Shown piece by piece: positions 1-12,310 of a stretch of 64,000 nt of DNA. The stretch lies in NCBI RefSeq assembly GCF_002288925.2, contig NW_022098063.1:432326-496325 (forward strand). Reading direction: 5' to 3'. Position 1 is the stretch's first letter. The number at the start of each line of letters is the position of its first letter. The stretch is from Delphinapterus leucas. Its lineage: Eukaryota; Chordata; Mammalia; Artiodactyla; Monodontidae. The position numbers and the translations under genes were made by a program. A model generated the notes under the pieces. The model was not told the origin of the DNA and made no database searches. It saw only the letters and a list, made by a program, of their open reading frames with translations.

Positions 1-845
1 CTCTTGCTCGTCTGATAAAAGCCCACTTCCAGGAAAATGGAACCTGGGCTCCTTATAAAACGTCAATCATCCCAGATAATGGTGACCATCTAGGTAAGTA
101 AACTCAAGGGTTTTCACTTCCATGCCTTGTGTTTATACCTCACATCAGGCAGTTTTAAATGACTTCATCCATCTGTAAGCTTTTAAATGGAAAAACCAAA
201 GTACAAAGAAGTATATTGTTTTGGATCATTCTGCGAATCAAAACACATACTTTAAAAAATCAAATATTCTTTCCTTCTGTTAAGAACAAACCCCAAGTGC
301 CTTATCAGCCACCTTATTCCACGAGGCAGAAATAACAATTATGCAGCTGCTCCTGGGGAAGGCAGAGAATTTCCTTGACCACCCATGAAGGAAGATGAGG
401 GGCCTTATCCATTGGCTGGCTACTCTTACACAGACTGCATGGAAATTTGGTGGACACAGAGCACAATGCTCTATACTTGAGAACATTTTCCAAGGCACAG
501 ATGTTTTTCTCTTAACTGTGAACGCTGGCTGACTTGTCTGTCTGTATCCTTTTTCAGGGCTCAGCAGACAGGATGTCTTTGGAGAGGTTTGTCCTCTATA
601 ACTCGGGGCTGATGTTCCTTGCTAGATGGAAAACACGTCTTTGGCTAGGCAGACATGAATCAATATTACACAAAAATATTTCCATTTTGGGAAATTCACT
701 GAGATAAAAGTGTCTTTCTGGCTCTGGGCACACACAAGTAACGATCAGGACACCTCAGTAAAAGAGAAAATGGATTTTCAATAGTTTGCCATGAGAGTGA
801 TATGTGATTATAAGCTCCTACATATATTCCTACTGTCCTATTTTA
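1..845. other. 3' flank, no gene seen
   Basis: AT-rich sequence with only short random ORFs. I recognise no repeat apart from the left SINE target duplication at 831-845. Confidence 0.6.
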
Positions 846-1190
846 TATTTTTAAAATAAATTTATTTATTTATTTATTTTTGGCTACATTAGGTCTTCGT
901 TGCTCCACATGGGCTTTCTCTAGTTGCGGCAAGCGGGGGGCTACTCTTCATTGCGGTGGGCACACTCCTCATTGCCGTGGCTTCTCTTGTTACAGAGCAT
1001 GGGCTCTAGGTGCACGGGCTTCAGTAGTTGTGGCATATGGGCTCAGTAGCTGTGGTTCACGGGCTCAGTAGTTGTGGCACCCTGGCTCAGCTGCTCCGCA
1101 GCATGTGGGATCTTCCCGGACCACGGCTCAAACCTGTGTTCCCTGCATTGGCAGGCAGATTCTTAACTACTGTGCCACTAGGGAAGTCCC
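846..1190 (-). mobile_element. CHR-type SINE, long subtype, with 15-bp target duplication
   Basis: The minus-strand copy starts at a TTTATTTATT-rich tail. It has repeated 'gggctcagtagttgtgg' modules and ends in the tRNA-like head (CACTAGGGAAGTCCC on the plus strand). The perfect duplication TACTGTCCTATTTTA flanks it at 831-845 and 1191-1205. Several CpG-to-TpG type changes suggest an older copy than the short CHR elements elsewhere. Confidence 0.9.
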
Positions 1191-1205
1191 TACTGTCCTA
1201 TTTTA

Positions 1206-2499
1206 GAAGGAAAAAGTTAACTCATTTTTCTGGTTAGTGCCTCAGTAATTTCATTAGGGGGTTTCTACAAAGACTTTAATTGAATCACAGTAAGGAAAAC
1301 TATTTCAGAGCTAGGATAAAATTTTATCTGTCATAAACAGCACTGAGTACTAAAACCTGCTTTGAGTTTAACAAATTACATAGAAGCTTTACATCCATGA
1401 ATGCAATAGACCAAGTAAAATGGTGATTTTTCAAACACTGCAGAGTTCAACTAATTTAGATAATGCCAGTTTGGAAATGCAAGATTGGCTAAAAATGTAA
1501 AAATATTATCCATACTATTAACATGCTAATTTTGTTTTATGAGGATATTTTCATTTCCTAGCAATTAAATAGCACTTAACTTTTTATTACAAATATTTCA
1601 TCATATGGATAGGCACACTCATCTTTCATTTATTATTTGTCAAGGTCAGTATGCTAAATTATAACTTAGGTGCTTTCATCAAGTATCCCAAGGATAAATT
1701 AAAATTCTCAGTAAAAATCCAATTGATATGTACAGAGCACAAAAAGTGTTATTTTAATCCTTTAGTGGGGAGGAACCCCAGAAAGTTTAATTTTTCTGTT
1801 TTTTAAGTATTAAGATCGTGGGAGAAAAAGAACTTTCCAGGTAATTATGAATAAGTGATACTGATATACAACACCAAAAAAAAATGCATTATTTCTGTAC
1901 CATTAAAGTTCCTAACACTTGTTCTTCTTTTAAACTAATTTTGAGTTCTATATGAAAGGTCTAATAAGCAGAAAAACACAAGACTATTTTTAAACTTACT
2001 TACTCAGATATTTCCAGCCTCTAAACCTGGAAAATAATGTTGAAGTTTTAAATCGATGCCATACCTTTTCTGGGGAACTGGAGAAGTGGTGAACTTCTGC
2101 TTGTCTTGGTTGCGTGCACACAGAGCGCCTTGTGCATCCACAGAAAGACCACCCGGGGGGAGAGGCACACTGTACTGCAGGGGTCAGTGTTCAAAGTCAT
2201 CGTTAATTGGGAACACCTTGAATTGAAGTTCCAGAAGGGACAGAAATTTGAGCCATGAGATGCCCCCAAATTAGGAGCCATGTTGAAAACTTCATAAGAT
2301 GTCTTTGTATAAAACCATACCCAGATCTTTAGAGAATAGCTCAGACCTGTGTGATTTAAATACCTTCTAAAATGCCACTATGTGAAAATCCATTTCAGAA
2401 GCACACTGCCCACTCTTCTCTGAACTAACGATGTTTCTAGAATTGCTTTTATATATACCATCATTAAATGAAAATAAGCTTTTCTTAATATCCTTGTTT
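1206..2499. other. 3' flank, nothing recognised
   Basis: AT-rich, apparently unique sequence. The ORFs are short and not protein-like. Confidence 0.5.
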
Positions 2500-2640
2500 T
2501 GACACAAGTGCTATGTGACCTCAAGCAAATTCCCTAATTTCCCTTGCCTTAGTTTCCTCATCTGTAAAACGGTGAAGGTTGTGGCGGGGATTAAATGAGT
2601 TACTGTGCCTGGCACATAACATCTACTCTGTAATGTCAGT
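2500..2640 (+). repeat. MIR SINE fragment
   Basis: It carries the MIR core pattern: a 'gtgacctcaagcaaattcc' type segment, then 'tttcctcatctgtaaaacgg', 'taaatgagttactgtgcc' and 'tggcacataac'. Confidence 0.75.
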
Positions 2641-3964
2641 TGTTAACACTAGTATTATCACTCGCCTATTATATTAACTCATATGTTTGCAGAGAAGCCA
2701 TCATCAAAAAATTTTAAAAACCAATTATAATACAATTCATGATTTTTTTCCAAAATGTAAAAAGACTCATTTTTTCATAAGACCCTAAAATGACTGTGAA
2801 CTTGGCTCAAAATCATCTATCCTAAGCACATGTGCATTCTTTCCAGCCTTTCACCCCAAATAAATTCATGCACAAGGGGAGTCCTGTTGCATCAGAAATG
2901 AACTTGCTGATCAAGACTGTCACTGATCCTTCTGAGGCATGCCTTCCAGGTACAGGATTGGGGAGGAGATGGGTTCCCTCCAGAAGATGATGCTGAGAGA
3001 GGGAAGCAAATAGGCTTTCCTCCTTCAGGATATTCCTCACTGCCTTCCTTCTGTGTGAAATTAAGGACTGCTCTTCCCCTCCCCCATGCATATCTGACTG
3101 CTAGTCTGAAGGCACAACTCTATGATCCAAAAGGGCCCAGACTGATCTAAGTTTATCCCTAGGTCCTCTCTCTCTGGTTGGTCCTGTCTATAGCTAGAGA
3201 TGAGCAAGAAGCACCCACCAACTGCCCGAGCGCTGTTTTCCGCACTCCCTCTGCTGAGGGAATCTGGTAGAGTAGAATGCACCAGATCAGTAGCTTCCAC
3301 AGAACACAGGTTAGGTTTTCCCAAGTGAGGAAAGCAGAGCTGGTCAAGAAAGGCTGCTAAACTAAATTTAGAAGCTATTTAGCAGGCTCTGAAGCTAGAC
3401 AGATCAATTCTGCAATCACTATGCTATTGCTAACTTATAGTGGTCACTGCCTGGGAAGTGAGGATAGTAATTTCAGTTCAAGTCCTGGTGTCAGGATTTA
3501 ATATCAAACAGGGAGATACTCTTTGCCTCTGCTGCTTGACTCAGATAAGCACCTGAGGGTCCCAGAGAAAGTTACCACCTCCTTTAGGCTGTAGTGGGTT
3601 AAAGAAGATCTCAACCTCTGGAATATTTAGTTGTAGGGCCTTTCCTGGTGAGCTATTATTTTAACATCAGTATTCTGGGAGGCAGGCAAATTCAAGGCAA
3701 AAGAGTACACTAAATCACAGACAGAGTGACATTGCAAATATTTAGCACTGGTGACTGAGTCTGTTACTTCCTAGGTGATATAGTTGGCCAGCAGGTTTCT
3801 TTTTTCTTTTTTTTTTTTTTTTTTACAAAATAAGCAAATGCTTACTTTATCATTCACACATAAAATTATATAGAAACAACACACAAACTGCTTGGAATGC
3901 AAATATTCTTTGGTTTACTCATCAAAATAGCAAATAACAAAATAGCAAAAACCTTATCAGTTAA
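2641..3964. other. 3' flank; T-rich tract, otherwise nothing recognised
   Basis: There is a homopolymeric T tract (A on the gene strand) at about 3798-3824, just beyond the inferred TNFAIP8 poly(A) site. I see no gene. Confidence 0.5.
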
Positions 3965-3981
3965 ATAAGAAAGTGACATTC

Positions 3982-3987
3982 TTTATT
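3982..3987 (-). terminator. TNFAIP8: Distal candidate poly(A) signal AATAAA
   Basis: The plus-strand TTTATT reads AATAAA on the transcript, about 1055 nt after the stop codon. It is followed by a U-rich region (GGTTTTTGCTATTTTG). This is my preferred end, because the UTR length fits the known mRNA size better. Confidence 0.5.
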
Positions 3988-4153
3988 TACCTATCAAACC
4001 TTACTAAACATTGAAATGCATTCATTTTCATTCCCATGTTCTTCTGGCAATATCCTGTCTTCCCTTTTGCCTTTCATCCCCCTAAATTAAATTATTCTGA
4101 TGGGCTCATCTCTAAGGTAAAGATTGTTTTATCATTCTTAAAACCACTTACTT

Positions 4154-4159
4154 TTTATT
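4154..4159 (-). terminator. TNFAIP8: Proximal candidate poly(A) signal AATAAA
   Basis: The plus-strand TTTATT reads AATAAA on the transcript, about 880 nt after the stop codon. A GU-containing stretch (GTAAGTGGTTTT) follows it. Confidence 0.45.
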
Positions 4160-5041
4160 GTCCCAATATCAGGAATGATCTAGATTTCCTCTTTGTCTCT
4201 TACATTTAAAACAGGTATGAAAAATAGAGATTCCATCAGCACATTTTCAAGATGACGTAAGTTAAGCCCTCAGCAAGCATTTCAAGGCAATGGTATGCCA
4301 TTTTGGGGAATTTTCATGTTTTGGGAAGTATTACTGTTGGTACTGAAGAAGAGGACTCGATTCCAGAAGCATAGTCTTATGTTAGACATTATTCATAATG
4401 TCAAATACAATTGGTTTCTACAATATTGATTTCAGAGAAGCAGTTTTCTATTTTTCTGAAGGTTCAATTTGACTGCCTTAATTCTTGAATCTTAATTCTT
4501 AATTAAGGCGGAATTCTTGAATGTCAGTGACAAAGTCTTTAACGAAAGATTTTTTAACAAAAGGTAAACGTGAAAATGGAATTGTTTCAAAAGGAGAAAT
4601 GACAGTAAGAGAGAGCTCTTGGCTTTTTAAAAGAGGTACACATACATAGTAAGGAATAAAGGTGAATCAAAATACACAATTCTGTACATGACAGAAATAT
4701 CCCATGTGCCACCAACATAACAACTGCCCTAAAAAAGATGTCTTGAGGTTTGGAGCCACACGTATCTTTCTTTATATAACTCTATATTTGCATCACGCAA
4801 CCATACATCTTCCCGTGATCTGCTAACCGCTGGGAAGCTTTTTACCAGAATATTTGGCAATATGCTTTGCTTCAAATAAAACAAGCCTCATAAAACATTA
4901 TCATTAATGTCTGACAACTGAATTGGGCAAAGTCTTTCTGAAATATGTGTAATCTTTAAAACATTATTTTTTTTTCTTCATAAATCAGCAGTGCTCCATC
5001 TTCAAATAAATCATGAGCAGTCACAATCTCAACTCACATGC

Positions 5042-5607
5042 TCATATGTTCTCTTCATCTAACATTTTGTTGATGCCATCACACAGTTTTTGTAAGTGGG
5101 GTTTAAAACTTCCGAAGGGATTATACAAGGCAGCCAAGAAATCACAATCTGAAAAATGATCAAAGACATTATTAACCCGTCCATGTGACTTGGCGGTGAG
5201 GTGACGCTGGATGATCTGGTGGAGCATCTCTCTACACTCATTTAACAGCCTGGATAACACATTCCGGTCAAAGGTGAAATCCACCTGATGGAAACTGACC
5301 ACGGTCATAGCAAGTTGATGAACTTTCTTCTTGAATTTCTCCATCAGCGCTAGCTCATCTTGGTTAAACTGATTATTCCTGTAAAGAATGGCCAGCTTGA
5401 TGACTGTTTTGATGAGGTTTTTGATGATCTTCTCTGCCTCCTTCTTGTTCTGGGTGTACTCCTTGGTCACCCTGTAGAGCTCATCCAGCACTTCGCTGCT
5501 CGTGTCATCGATTAAGGTGGTAGCGACGGATTTGGACACCATTTTACCCAAGATCTTCTTTTGTGCCTGAACGGCCAGGTTTTTGGAATTAAAGACATCT
5601 GTGGCCA
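5042..5607 (-). CDS. TNFAIP8: TNFAIP8 coding exon 2, residues 11-198 and stop
   Basis: This exon encodes nearly all of TNF alpha-induced protein 8: the whole TIPE homology domain, a helical bundle with a hydrophobic cavity that in this family binds phosphoinositides or fatty-acid-like ligands. Recognisable segments are [20 protein letters not shown] (residues 11-30), the lysine-rich [36 protein letters not shown], the conserved [14 protein letters not shown], and the C-terminal [15 protein letters not shown], followed by TGA at 5044-5042. The acceptor AG is at 5609-5608, after a clean pyrimidine tract (TCCTCCTCCTCCCCTTTGTTTTTAG on the minus strand is broken only by a few purines). The reading frame stays open into the intron up to 5740, but the residues there do not resemble the family, so that is read-through. 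An upstream exon ending in A would create ATGGCCACA here, giving the shorter 188-residue isoform known in human. No frameshift or premature stop is seen. Confidence 0.97.
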
Positions 5608-5910
5608 CTAAAAACAAAGGGGAGGAGGAGGATAAAAATTCAGTAAATATCAGCAAGATAAGCAAATTAAAAATCTCATTGGAAGGAGTATTTTCCTTCC
5701 CATTTTCCCACTCTACGGCTTGCCTCCCATCTACTGACATTAGTTTCTGTTCAGAAAAGAACTAAAATAATTTTCCTACATTTGGGGGAATTAGGTTCTC
5801 ATTGGTGAAATTATGGGTGGTTGTGCATAATCTTTAAGGTTTTTTGGCAATTCAAGTGTTTTACACCTTCTGCTTTGCAGCCAATACATTGTTTAGAAGT
5901 TTAAGGGCTC

Positions 5911-5950
5911 TGGGGGTGGGGGTGGGGGTGGGGGTGGGGGTGGGGGAGGG
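5911..5950 (+). repeat. (GGGGGT)n G-rich simple repeat
   Basis: Six or so runs of five Gs are separated by single T. The plus strand could form a G-quadruplex. It sits about 300 bp upstream of the TNFAIP8 exon 2 acceptor on the template strand. Confidence 0.9.
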
Positions 5951-6204
5951 ATAAATCAGGAGCTTGGGATTAACATATACACCCCACTATATATAAAATA
6001 GATAACCAACAAGGACCTACTGTATAGCACAGGGAACTCTACTCAGTATTCCATAATAATATGGGAAAAAAATCTGAAAAAGAATTAATATATGTCTATG
6101 TATAACTGAGTCACTTTGCTGCACACCTGGAACTAATACAACACTGTAAATTAACTATACTCCAATAAAATGCTAAAATTAAAAAAAAACAAAAACAAAA
6201 AACG
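5913..6204 (+). mobile_element. 5'-truncated L1 3' end with (GGGGGT)n at its 5' edge
   Basis: It has the L1 3' UTR text of cetartiodactyls ('gggattaacatatacacc', 'aaggacctactgtatagcac', 'actatactccaataaaa') and an A-rich tail. Near-perfect target duplications AGTTTAAGGGCTCTG (5898-5912) and AGTTAAAGGGCTCTG (6205-6219) flank it. The G-rich L1 3' UTR segment has expanded to several GGGGGT units at 5912-5945. Confidence 0.88.
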
Positions 6205-6219
6205 AGTTAAAGGGCTCTG

Positions 6220-8430
6220 ATTATAAAGATAGTATGTCTCAAGAGGCAGTAAGTTTTTATGTTATTTTTCCCTAGTTTTAATTTTATAAGAATTACATAA
6301 GGAATATAAAATCAACTCTACAATAGTTCTCTGAGCAACAGTAACCAAGAATGATTTATAGAAACCCATTTAAATGTAAGAGGAATAAATGACAAAGGAG
6401 TGATATTGAGTAAATTGACAAATTCATGGAAGCTAATCAAAAGGAAAGCCCTGCTTTATAGTCCAAAATTTGCAAAAAGTCAAATTTCCCAAGACATTGG
6501 TCAGCACTTACCAGTTTGATCAACCTAACCACCCTGAATTTCAACTCCCCAAAGCTGAGTGTTGGAAAGAAATATTCCTTGGAGAGCTTATTGTCACTTG
6601 CTATTTCTAATGAATGGCCATTGTGACCTTTAAATTTTTCTACGATTTGAGGAAAAAACCCTACTGTATGAACTAATGAAACGTGCCACATGAACAACAT
6701 ACTTGGGAAAAGCAGGTGCTTAGAGTTCACTTTTGAACCCACTGATTAAATTATCATAATTTAATTAGACAGAGATTTAAGACACAAAAAATAAGAGCCG
6801 TATATATTAAATATTAATGAGACCCTACGTGATGCTCTTAACTTACAGCCAGTCAGTGAAGATGCTCAATAAATGTTCATTCCCTAAACAAAGTTTAGTT
6901 TTTCTCCAAAATCCTCTCCCACTCTGCGTATACTGCTTCGCTACAACTGTGCTTTCTCCCTCTTCTCCTAGGTGCCTGGGCGTTGGAAAGCAGTCATTCA
7001 GTAATGAAAGATGAAAGGCTTAAAAATACAGATATGTAGGAATGAGTCAGGGCATCATTGATATTATTAGAAATAATTATGAAATTATTTCTAGTTTGGA
7101 CAGGTTAGCAACATTAGAAAACAAAAAGGTAGCTGCTCCCAAATCCAGGCTGGGAAGGTACATAAGAGATTAACTCCCTCAATGTGGAACTGCCATGTCA
7201 GATTTGAAATTTGGGCCAAAGTAGCTCATGGTATATAGTACAGGTAGCCGCCAAGTGATTCCTAATGACCAGGATGTCATTCAGAACTGTACACGGCCAT
7301 ACACCCTGCAAGAAAATATTGATCGAACTAGAAATGGTGCCCTCACAAACGTTGATATTTAAACTTGTGAAACATGAACTGAAACTGCAGAAGAACTGAA
7401 ATTGATTTTGAGAAAGAAAAGGAAAGTGAAAGAGCACGAGAAATAGCCAACTTGACAAAGAAAGTTTCCAAGCTTTTTAATACTTCCATCATTTAAGCAG
7501 CAATCCATTTCTATTCCTACTCTTCAATAGTTTGCAAGAGTGTATGGCTTTACACTAAAGAATTTATGTCAAAATGAACGGCACACGTGTAGTTATTTAA
7601 TATTAATATTACCATATTAAGACCAGGGACCATCTTCCATGACTCAGCTTAAGACACAGACCTCTACAAATAATAAACCTTATTTATATAGGAAGGGATA
7701 CCCCCAAATTTTCAGATACACAGTAACTAGGATTTCAGGAATTTATTTTATATAAAGTTGAAAGTTTATTGTTTTTAATTGATTAGAGTGTGACACAGTC
7801 TACAAACAGCCCATCTGGGATTTACTGCAATGCCTAATAAATGGCGATACCGTACATTGTGAAATAATCAAAATCAGAGGGAGATGGGTTCGAAAGATTC
7901 CCCTGTGCTCCTTTTTCCAAGGCTGGACTTGCAAGTTCGTATGTCTTTTAAACTAGTTTTCTTATTAAATCTAAATTTCCCATGTAATTGCAAGCATAAA
8001 GACAAAATAACTCTATGGTGTAGCGCTTTAACTTCTCGCAAAAGAAAGGCTGCTGCCAACTAAGCAAGATCATTCTCCATTTACTAGGAACCCAAACTAA
8101 ACCAGGACAGAGAAGTTGACCTCTGAGGCTTTCACATTTGTTTCAAAGGAACTTCAAACCCTGTTCTAGAAACACAGCAACAGCTTCATACTTTCATTTT
8201 ATCCTTTGGATTATATCCAGTACAGTCATCTTTGAAAATGAGGATGAAACTCTTTCTCCCCCTCCTCAGGGAAGACATGCATGCAGTAGATTTCTTTCCT
8301 AGCATTAGTGAAGGCTTTTTCAGAGCCAACTGGGAGCTGTGGCTGAGAGCTGCTGGCCAGGACTGTGTGGTCTGTGATCATGAAATATGATTATTTTTTT
8401 CTTGCAAATTAACTGCCTTTGGCCATTCCT
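6220..8430. other. Intronic, nothing recognised
   Basis: Low-GC sequence. The longest ORFs (about 100 codons) show no family resemblance. Confidence 0.5.
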
Positions 8431-8439
8431 GCTCAGGCT

Positions 8440-9190
8440 TGTTTGTCAGTCCCACATCCTCCACTAGATCGATTAAATGTCTGGTGTATCTCACAGCTAG
8501 TCCTGGACCAAGTTTTTCTCCTTCACAGTCCTCACCCCTGTGTGATCTCAACCACTTCCATGGCTTCAGATATCACCCATGTGCCAATGACTCCCACAGT
8601 TATAACTCAGCCTTGACCTCCTTTCCGGACTCATTTTGCAAATGCACTCAAGGTTTTTCTTTTCCTTGGCTATTTTGCAGGCATCGCAAATATACCATGT
8701 CCAAAACGGAATCCTCGATTCCCTCCTGCCCCCAAAGGGCTCCTCCTCCATTCTTTACTATCTTAATTAATAGCATCCCTTCCATCCTTGTGCTCAAGTC
8801 AGAGACCTGGGAGTCGTCCACTATACCATCCCCTCCCTTACCCAGTCCATTACCAAGTTCTTTCCATCCTACCTTCCTCCAATTCTCTAAATTCTATCCA
8901 ATTCCCTCCATCTCCATGGACAACAGCCCAGTCCAAGCCCCTTTCCAATCGCTTCCAATGTAGTAGCCAGGGCTTTTAAAAATGGAAATTAGAAAATGAT
9001 GCTTCACTTAAATTCTTTGCTAACCATTGCACTTCCTTTTTCCTGAAATTCTCATCATTTGCTTACATTTTCATTGTCTGCCTTCCTTTAATAGAATGTA
9101 AGCACTTTGAGAGCAGAAGTTGTAAATCTTACTCACTGTGTCGTCCCCTGGACCTACAAGGGTGCCTGGTACACGGCACTTCTGACAGAA
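8440..9190 (+). repeat. Ancient L1M- or L2-type LINE 3' UTR fragment
   Basis: It carries the diagnostic text of old LINE 3' regions: 'gacctgggagtcgtcc', 'aacagcccagtccaagcc' and, near the end, 'tagaatgtaagcactttgagagcag' with 'gtgcctggtac'. I cannot separate L1M from L2 by eye. Confidence 0.6.
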
Positions 9191-9430
9191 GCAGGAGTCA
9201 ACTGCCCCCCTCTCTTCACTATACTTAAATACTTCTCTGTGAAAACATGCTGACCTGCAAAATGAGAGTTCTAAATACATATGTGGGTGTTTGTTTGTTT
9301 GTTTTAAAAGCTAGAGAAACAGATATTTGCTTTACCTGGTTAAATATGTGGTTTTCTTCCTTTGAAGTGTACCTCAGAGTGTGGTTTCTCTTACTGTCAT
9401 AAATCAGTTCTTTTAAAGAGGAAAGATTTA

Positions 9431-9958
9431 GCAATCCAAGTGTCCATCGACAGATGAATTGATAGAGAAGATGTGGTATATGTACACAATGGAATATTAC
9501 TCAACCATAAAAATAATGAAACACTGCCATTTGCAGCAACATGGATGGACCTAGAGATTATCATACTAAGTGAAGTCAGACATAGAAAGATGAATATCAT
9601 AAGATATCACTTATATGTGGAATCTAAAAAAAAATGATATAAATGAATTTATTTATAAAACAGAAATAGACTCACAGACATAGAAAATAAACTTATGGTT
9701 ACCAGAGGGGATGGGGTGGGGAGATAAATTAGGAGTTTGGGATTAACATATACACACTACTATGTATAAAAGAGATAAACAACAAGGACCTACTGTATAG
9801 CACAGGGAACTATATTCAATGTCTTATAACAACCTATAATGGAAAATAATCTGACATATATATATATATATATATAACTGAATCATTGTACTGTACACTT
9901 GAAGCTAACACAACACTGTAAATTAACTATAATTTAAAAAATGCAAATGTAAAAAAAA
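9431..9958 (+). mobile_element. 5'-truncated L1 (end of ORF2 plus 3' UTR), 17-bp target duplication
   Basis: It starts within the ORF2 end ('gtgtccatcgacagatgaat', 'tttgcagcaacatggatgga'), continues through the 3' UTR and ends in an A-rich tail. The perfect duplication TAAAGAGGAAAGATTTA lies at 9414-9430 and 9959-9975. An internal (TA)n run lies at about 9855-9877. It is too short to encode active protein. Confidence 0.93.
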
Positions 9959-9975
9959 TAAAGAGGAAAGATTTA

Positions 9976-12185
9976 TTATGTACAACGAGAAAACATCAAA
10001 GGACAGTAATACAAATATTTAGCATAAAAGCAGGGTACAGTGGTTCTGACTTGAGCTACAATGGAAGATTAAACACAGGCCCACCTCTCCCTCTGTCTGG
10101 ATCTATGATGAAAAACACATAACCAAAGGTATGCCCAGGAAGCAACTAAGATGAATAGGAGATGTTCTCAAAGAAGAAAGTGCTGGAAGTACTGATTCAC
10201 TTGTGTTTAAAAATATACATGTATGCTGTTGACTAATGAAAAATGATACCTTATATCAAAAACATACAAAGGATTACCACTACATCAAAACCATTTAAGA
10301 CTGTTTTCAGAAATATGTGTGAATGTTATTTGACATCTACTTATCTCACTGCCCCTCCTCTACGTCTTTACATCGCCTTTCTTGGCTTAATCAAACAGTC
10401 CATTTCAGCAACGTTTGCTGTGAGGCAAACTGATATTTAGGGAATCCTGCTTTTAGCATCAACAATTATAAATCTGGAGATAAACACTGATGTCAAAGTT
10501 ATAATGACCCTGTATAAAAGAAAAAAAGTGCTTAGAATAGGGGGAAAAACCCCAAAACCTTTTCATGACATTAATTAATGAAAAACTATAGTTCTCTGAA
10601 ATTAACAAGAATTACCCATAATATTACCCCAGTTAAGAAAATGCTAATATAGTGAAGTACTCAAGTTACTTTCTTTACAACCTCACCATCAAATACATAA
10701 TTTTTCACCCATCAAATTTGTTATACTTGGAACTTTTAAACGGTGACTACAGATGCACATATATGTCACTGCTAATTCTTGCCTAGTTAAAATTTGATCC
10801 AGTGGGCCCAGTAGTAGGAAGGATGGAAAAGAAAACAATTTGAAGAGCACGACTGGCTGTTTTGGTCTGTTAGTAAAAGTTCTTTAAACAAATATATAAA
10901 ACCTTAGCTCTCTTGCATTTGAATTACTCCAAATCTAAATGGGGCTTAGTAAAAAGACAGCTTTGGGGATAAGAATGGAGCCATAACCAACAGTAAACAC
11001 TGTCACAAGAAGTTAAACAGCTAAGAGTTGACCCCCCTACATTGGGATTTGGTGGTGCTCCAGGAGAAAAGCAAGGAGTTGTTGGGACACTGCTGATATA
11101 TGTGTGACACTAGCCTCCACACTCAGAAATTCCAAAGTGGGAAATTCAACAGGATAGAGAAGAAACAAAAAACCAAAAAGAAAAAAGAAAGAAAAAGAGA
11201 GTGAGGGGTGGGGAGAGGGCCATATCAGCAGAAGCAGCAGAGATTCAAACTATGAGAGGGGCTGACCCTGGAAGGACCAGAAGAAATGACCATGGCAGCA
11301 AGCTGGAGGCAATCTTATCCAGAGAGAAAAAGACAAGTGCCGGGACCCTTAACCCCCAATCGCCCTCAGGTCACAGACGGAGACTCTAACACAAAAGAAC
11401 ATAGTCTTGAGAAAAATCAATACATCTAAGGTCCTTAACCTGATGGCGAATGCAAATTTGGGTGTGCATGCATTTTCCTGACCCCAAGTGGTTGAAAACC
11501 AATGGTATGCCTCATCACAGGGACAAGCTAAGTCATTCACTCTGTGTCTCCTACCACCTTCAGAAAAGTACATGCTCATTTAAAAAGTCAACATATTAAA
11601 GAAGACAAATGTCAGGGAAGGTGGTGACTTTAAAAAGGGCTGAAAAAGAAAAAAAAAAATCACTGGATGGTTTTCAATGGAGTACTGGGAATTATAAAGC
11701 ACCCCCTTGCAGCCTCCTTTCCTTGTTCTTTACGTAGCTATTTCACAACTCTGTAAGTAAATCTGGTAGTGCAAATGGCTCTTTTCCACAGAGATACAAA
11801 TAAATTCTGACTAGTGAAGGTGCAATTGCTCCCTCATTTTCTTGTCTGCCTGTGTTACACTTGGCATTCTCCTTTGAAACGATTATAAGAGCTTACTGTT
11901 CCTCATTAGTTAACGAGTTAAGTAAAATCTTCGGCATGTCCCTTTTGTATTTTTATGAGAGTCATGACTTGATCTTCTTAAAAACATACCCTTTAACACA
12001 TATTACGATTTTTTCGTCAAAACCATATAAAGTAAAACAAAACAAACCAAACCAAAACTGCAGTCCATATAGCCCTTTAGTGAGAACTAGTACACGTTTC
12101 CTGCGCAACTAATTTCCCCAGGGTCCTGGAAAAGAAGAGTGTACTTATAAAAGTCCAATATTCCGTAGCTGATGGTTCCATGAAC
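9976..12185. other. Intronic, nothing recognised
   Basis: Mostly AT-rich. There is a purine-rich stretch at about 11165-11215. I see no convincing gene or named repeat. Confidence 0.5.
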
Positions 12186-12189
12186 TGCC

Positions 12190-12310
12190 ATACTGCTCAG
12201 GCATATTACTGAGACTCAGTTTCCCCATCTACAAGATGGGACTAATCCCCACCTCTTGGAGTGGTTGCAAAGATAAATGGACATGGAGCACAGAGGAGGA
12301 TCTCACAGAA
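12190..12310 (+). repeat. MIR SINE fragment
   Basis: It shows 'tcagtttccccatctacaag' followed by 'atgggactaatccccacctc' and 'gtggttgcaaagataaatg', the MIR core order. Confidence 0.7.

Larger units (their letters stand above)
3965..5041 (-). other. TNFAIP8: TNFAIP8 3' untranslated region
   Basis: This is AT-rich sequence directly after the TGA, with no competing ORF and no recognisable repeat until the T-rich (A-rich on the minus strand) tract at about 3798-3824. The extent is inferred from poly(A) signals and from the roughly 1-kb 3' UTR expected for the main mRNA. A minus-strand U-rich stretch at about 3930-3955 could act as the downstream element of the distal signal. Confidence 0.7.

Noticed and set aside
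1..3960. Exons of the syntenic neighbour HSD17B4
   Set aside because: I saw no protein-like exon with splice sites. The neighbour is expected beyond the window.
5608..5740. Open reading frame extending exon 2 of TNFAIP8 upstream to 5740
   Set aside because: A clean splice acceptor sits at 5609-5608, and the upstream residues do not resemble the family. The frame is intronic read-through.
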